Assembly: GCA_024196135.1 (NCBI GenBank)
Contig: JAMQCK010001104.1
Span: 1-11,991 of the forward strand
DNA: 11,991 nt
DNA from: Pleurotus ostreatus/Saccharomyces cerevisiae fusant
Taxonomy: Eukaryota; Opisthokonta
Direction of reading: 5' to 3'
The notes under the pieces were generated by a model. It had not been told where the DNA came from and made no database searches. It saw only the letters and a program-made list of their open reading frames with translations. Made by a program: the position numbers and the translations under genes. Below, one piece after another: positions 8,896-11,991 of this stretch. The number at the start of each line of letters is the position of its first letter. Positions within the stretch are counted from its first letter, which is position 1.

Positions 8896-9234
8896 TTCCT
8901 CATATCTCGCTGTGTTTCTTCTTGGAGCGAACATGTCTGCTTGAAACGAACTCGACGTGTTTGCTAGAGCGAACCAGACGTGTCTTCTGCGACGACCGTG
9001 CGAGTTCTCTGATGCCAACGACGATGTGCTAAACGACGTGACTATGACTTCCTATTCCTTATGATACAAACGTGGGTACATGCTTCCGATAAATACTCCA
9101 AAGAGACGTAGGCTGTGACCGTCAAGGCCTTCCGAGTCGAGCCGCCTCTTGACGCAACTTCGACGCTCATGTGAGAACCTCGAGGGAAGAGAAACCCCGG
9201 GCGAGGAGATCAGCTTGAGCGGACACCAGCCCGA
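8896..9234. other. Convergent intergenic region between EAF3 and BCKDHA
   Basis: 339 bp holding the 3' UTRs and terminators of two genes that point at each other. At about 8926-8990 there are three degenerate copies of a ~23-bp motif beginning AGCGAAC/AACGAAC and containing GACGTGT. No reading frame with family resemblance is visible. Confidence 0.5.
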
Positions 9235-11226
9235 CTACTTCCCCGCGTCGATTAGGTCCTGCCCGCCGTTCTTGAACTTGCCGAGCTCCTTCTTCCAGGG
9301 GTCCCATGCCTGGCCGTATTTCTTGAGGAGGCCGGAGAGCTCGCTCCGTTGTTCCTTCTGTTCGCATCGTGAGCAGGGTAGGCCAGTGACGAAAGAGAGA
9401 CGATTGAGAGACACGCAGACACTCACAATCGTCCACGGCTCCTGGCCGGCGTAAACGTCATTGAAAAGCTCCGTCAAGGAGGGCCGGCTGAGCCCCTCCG
9501 CGCGCTTGAAGGCCTTCATAACGTCGGCCTGTACGCGTGTGTGAGCATTTGCGTGTACAAAACCCTCTTCCTCTCTTTCGAGTAGCGACTAGTGCGGATG
9601 ATAGGATATCAGGCACAACACCCACCTTCAACCGCGCCTTCAGTTCCTCCTCCTCCTTCGCACTCCACCACCCGCGCTCCTCCATGAACCTGCGCATGCG
9701 CGAGATCGGGTTGTCGATCTTCTTCCTATCCTCGACCTCGCTGCGCGCGCGGTACGCGAACGAGTCGTCCGAGGTGGAGTGGTGGCCGACGCTGGGCAAA
9801 ACAAAGTCGTCAGCAACAGACAGGTAGACATTGTGCGCATCATGAGCGTACCGATAAGTCATAGCCTCCACCAGCACCGCCCGACTCTGCTCAAGACACC
9901 GCTTCCTCGCCTCCCTCACAGCGGACAGAACCGCCAGCACATCGTTCCCGTCGACGCGGATCGTGTCGATGCCGTAGCCAGGCCCGCGACTCGCGATCCC
10001 GTCGCCGTGGTACTGCTCCGTGCTGGGCGTGCTGATCGCGAACCCGTTGTTCCGCACGATGAACATCGTCGGGCAAGGGAGAGTGGAGGCCATTTGCAGG
10101 CCGGCGTGGAAATCTAGCGGTGGGTTAGGGGATTGGGTTGCGTATATTGGGTTGAGGATATTGTGGCACCCTAGTCATAGGTGAAAGACGGGGGACATAC
10201 CTCCTTCAGACGCAGCGCCCTCGCCCATGAAGCAGACAGCGATGGAGTTCTGGCGCCCTGGGGTTCGACGAAGGGCGAAACCCACGCCCGCCGCTTGAGG
10301 GATTTGTGTAGCCAAAGGTGACGATATCGAGTAGAAATGGTGCTCCCTCGACGCAAAATGCTGTCGGAAAAATAGAATCAGAATTCCGAAGCGTAACACA
10401 AGAAGAAGTCGGCCAACATACCACAGGCATCTGCCTCCCCTTCGTCGACGTGTCTTCGACATTGCCTAGACATTGTCCCATTATGTTATCCAGCCCGAAC
10501 CCGCGCCAGAGAAGGACCCCAGATTCGCGATACTGCCCGAGGACCCTGCAGGAGGAGGTGAGGCGGAGTTGCGGCTGATGCAAGAGGAGGAGGCGCGTAC
10601 TCATCGTGAGGCTCGAGCGCAGCGGCCGCTCCCACCACGGTGGCTTCTTCGCCGTACTGGAGGGGTATGAGAATATTCTGATGGAAGGCGGCGAGGTAGG
10701 AAAAATTACCGCGGTCATCTAGGGTGGGATGTTAGCGACATTGAAGGTACGGAGTGGGCGGGAGGGGCACGCACGTAGAATGAGATTTTGCCCTGCCTTT
10801 GGACGTTGTACAGGACGGTGTCCATGGTAGGGAGAAGCACCATGTGCTCATAGCTGTCCAAGGGACATGAGAATTGGTTGAACAATTTCGACGCGACTGC
10901 ACACCATACATCTTCCTCGCAGTCGCCTCGTCGATCTATAGGGTGGGTCAGGACACGGTGCCCAGACGTAGGTGTGTGGCGCGTACCTCTGGCATCGAAG
11001 ACCCATCCAGCGCGCTACCCGAGCCGTCCATGACCCTGTAGGTCGGAATCTGCTGTCCTGTCGCGGTCACCGAGTTGAAGAACTGCAATTTCGGCACGAA
11101 GGGCGACTGGGACTGGGGCAGACGTCCATCGCGGACCTCGACGTGAGGGACAGCGCGCTGGGCTGCTGTCGCCACCGAGCGCGGCTGGAGGAACTGGCCA
11201 GCGATGCGAGCTCCTGTGCGGATCAT
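9235..11226 (-). CDS. BCKDHA: Branched-chain 2-oxoacid dehydrogenase E1 alpha subunit, mitochondrial
   Basis: Thiamine-diphosphate subunit that decarboxylates the 2-oxoacids of Val, Leu and Ile in the mitochondrial matrix. Minus-strand exons: 11226-10987, 10935-10910, 10853-10775, 10718-10710, 10656-10601, 10545-10422, 10360-10201, 10113-9852, 9791-9626, 9528-9427, 9357-9235 (TAG); introns 51-97 nt; 448 residues (human precursor about 445). Residues 1-30 are Arg/Ala/Gln-rich without acids, a mitochondrial presequence. Then [73 protein letters not shown]. The ThDP motif starts GEG (224-226) and ends NN (253-254). The phosphorylation loop is [16 protein letters not shown] at 318-333. The C-terminal TELFNDVY element is also present. 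ATG 11226 has a strong context (ccaccATG); an in-frame ATG at 11289 is weaker and would add 21 residues before the presequence. Confidence 0.95.
10710..10718 (-). other. 9-nt microexon of BCKDHA coding Met-Thr-Ala
   Basis: Reading the minus strand, an intron ending in a gctaac branch site and ccctag is followed by ATGACCGCG and then gtaattt. Inclusion gives ISFY-MTA-YGEE, matching the conserved family text ISFY-MT[NH]-YGEE. Phase is 0 on both sides, so skipping would delete exactly three conserved residues without a frameshift. Flanking introns are 56 and 53 nt. Confidence 0.8.
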
Positions 11227-11318
11227 GGTGGTGGGAGACAAGAGCAGTGGAGAGGATCCGGGGCGCGCGGGGCTTGTCACTTCATTCAATCACGCGGGTG
11301 ACGGCAGCCATCGTCGCT

Positions 11319-11365
11319 CACGTGGTCGCGGATCATGAACTCGGAGGCATTCAATCTCCCACGTG
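11319..11365. promoter_or_regulatory. Two CACGTG E-boxes upstream of BCKDHA
   Basis: Palindromic CACGTG at 11319-11324 and 11360-11365, 41 bp apart (about four helical turns), 93-139 bp before the BCKDHA ATG. CACGTG is the site of bHLH factors such as Cbf1 and USF/SREBP relatives. No transcript data, so role is inferred. Confidence 0.4.
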
Positions 11366-11483
11366 CGGAAATGAACTTCAACATGAACGTCCACGGGCTC
11401 TCAGGCAATCATGGAGGGGTGGTAGATCACCCAGTAAATTCCGCAAGGGCCCGCGGAGCTGTATGGCTTCTATAGAGAAAATG

Positions 11484-11495
11484 GCCCGCGCGGGC
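11484..11495. promoter_or_regulatory. Perfect 12-bp GC palindrome in the BCKDHA upstream region
   Basis: GCCCGCGCGGGC equals its own reverse complement and lies about 260 bp before the BCKDHA start. Such sites can bind dimeric regulators, but in GC-rich DNA a chance origin is possible. Confidence 0.25.
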
Positions 11496-11991
11496 ATCAT
11501 GAGCGAGGTGGAAACGGTGGGAAGTAGCGCGAGTGGGTGCGGTTTATTCTAACCACTCGGGGATGGGTTGGTGCTTCTCCATGCCTCGTGTTGCGCTATC
11601 GGGCGCGCTGGCAATACGTCCCTGCGCTGTTGCACGCTGTGAAGGAGCCCGAAGTCAAGTCCCCGGCGATCTTGGCAATTTGTAGTGCGGGCCGTTGTCC
11701 GCCGCCGGCTCGTCGTCGCCATCAGGACGCGCTCAATCCGATGCTAGTAGCGACCAGCGCTTGCGACCGGCGACGATCATTCCAAGCCTTCGGCGTGCTC
11801 GCTAGGTCCCGCTCTCATACAAAGCGCGCTGGCGTGCCTTTCCTTTTCTTTCCATCGTCCCCCCGACGATGAGTCTGCTCTGAACCGGTCGCCCCGCACC
11901 GTCTCCCCTGTCCATCCCGGACACGACGCGATCGACCCTCCAGCAAGCGGTGCACGCCCATAGCCCGTCCATTTCTTCCGGCCATGTTTTA

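Larger units (their letters stand above)
11227..11991. other. BCKDHA upstream region, no supported gene
   Basis: 765 bp. Open frames at 11247-11552 and 11537-11872 on the plus strand have Arg/Ser/Pro-rich text without family resemblance. The region near 11836-11870 is strongly C/T-rich on the plus strand, like a transcription start for a rightward gene. It is followed by a four-codon open frame at 11869-11883 (ATG to TGA) and an ATG at 11984-11986, which could be the start of a gene that continues past the window. That last point is a guess. Confidence 0.4.

Noticed and set aside
9458..10093. Single 211-residue minus-strand ORF as a complete gene
   Set aside because: It is one stretch of BCKDHA exons 8-9 read through introns; its central YAHDAHNV segment and its C-terminal part are intron translations that break family motifs.
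11227..11289. Alternative BCKDHA start at 11289
   Set aside because: The context is weak, and the extra 21 residues would put an acid-containing segment before a good mitochondrial presequence that begins at 11226.
11247..11872. Two plus-strand open frames upstream of BCKDHA
   Set aside because: Arg, Ser and Pro-rich translations without any known family feature, in GC-rich DNA where long chance frames are common.
1..11991. Mobile elements, rRNA, tRNA, CRISPR or viral sequence
   Set aside because: I saw no long terminal or inverted repeats, transposase or reverse-transcriptase motifs, tRNA cloverleaf boxes or spaced repeats. A tRNA scan and repeat masking would be decisive but could not be run.

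Overview
The window looks like nuclear DNA of a basidiomycete fungus, probably an Agaricomycete (inferred, not proven). The genes are GC-rich, tightly packed on both strands and split by many very short GT-AG introns (46 to 104 nt in my models), often with CTRAY-type branch sites close to the acceptor. Intron removal joins the reading frames into full-length proteins of well-known eukaryotic families. I see no mobile element, CRISPR array, rRNA or tRNA gene.

Layout from left to right. (1) Positions 1-1494, plus strand: 3' part of a leucine-rich-repeat, F-box-associated-type protein. (2) 2095-3443, plus: mitochondrial phosphate carrier of the Mir1/Pic2 family, 8 exons, including exons of 16 and 23 nt. 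(3) 3614-4576, minus: a 241-residue protein resembling fungal dimeric alpha/beta-barrel (ABM-like) proteins, 4 exons. (4) 5014-6856, plus: TPR + F-box + LRR protein of Pof3/Dia2 architecture, 2 exons. (5) 7099-8895, plus: Eaf3/MRG15 chromodomain + MRG-domain protein, 9 exons. (6) 9235-11226, minus: E1 alpha subunit of branched-chain 2-oxoacid dehydrogenase, 11 exons, including one of 9 nt. (7) 11227-11991: upstream region of gene 6 with no supported gene; an ATG five codons or fewer from the window end may open a further gene.

The genes are mostly housekeeping and form no evident single pathway. Two are mitochondrial metabolism genes (phosphate import, branched-chain amino acid breakdown). 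Two adjacent ones are nuclear chromatin/genome-maintenance genes (Pof3/Dia2-type ubiquitin-ligase adaptor and Eaf3). The most interesting signals are a cluster of four ACGCGT (MCB, MluI cell-cycle box) motifs in the 165 bp before the Pof3/Dia2-like gene, the 9-nt and 16-nt microexons, an Eaf3 chromodomain whose methyl-lysine cage appears altered, a repeat-expanded insert in the ABM-like protein, and a 16-bp minisatellite in an Eaf3 intron. I do not see evidence for a wholly new system. All exon boundaries were derived by hand from splice consensus, frame and family conservation, without transcripts.
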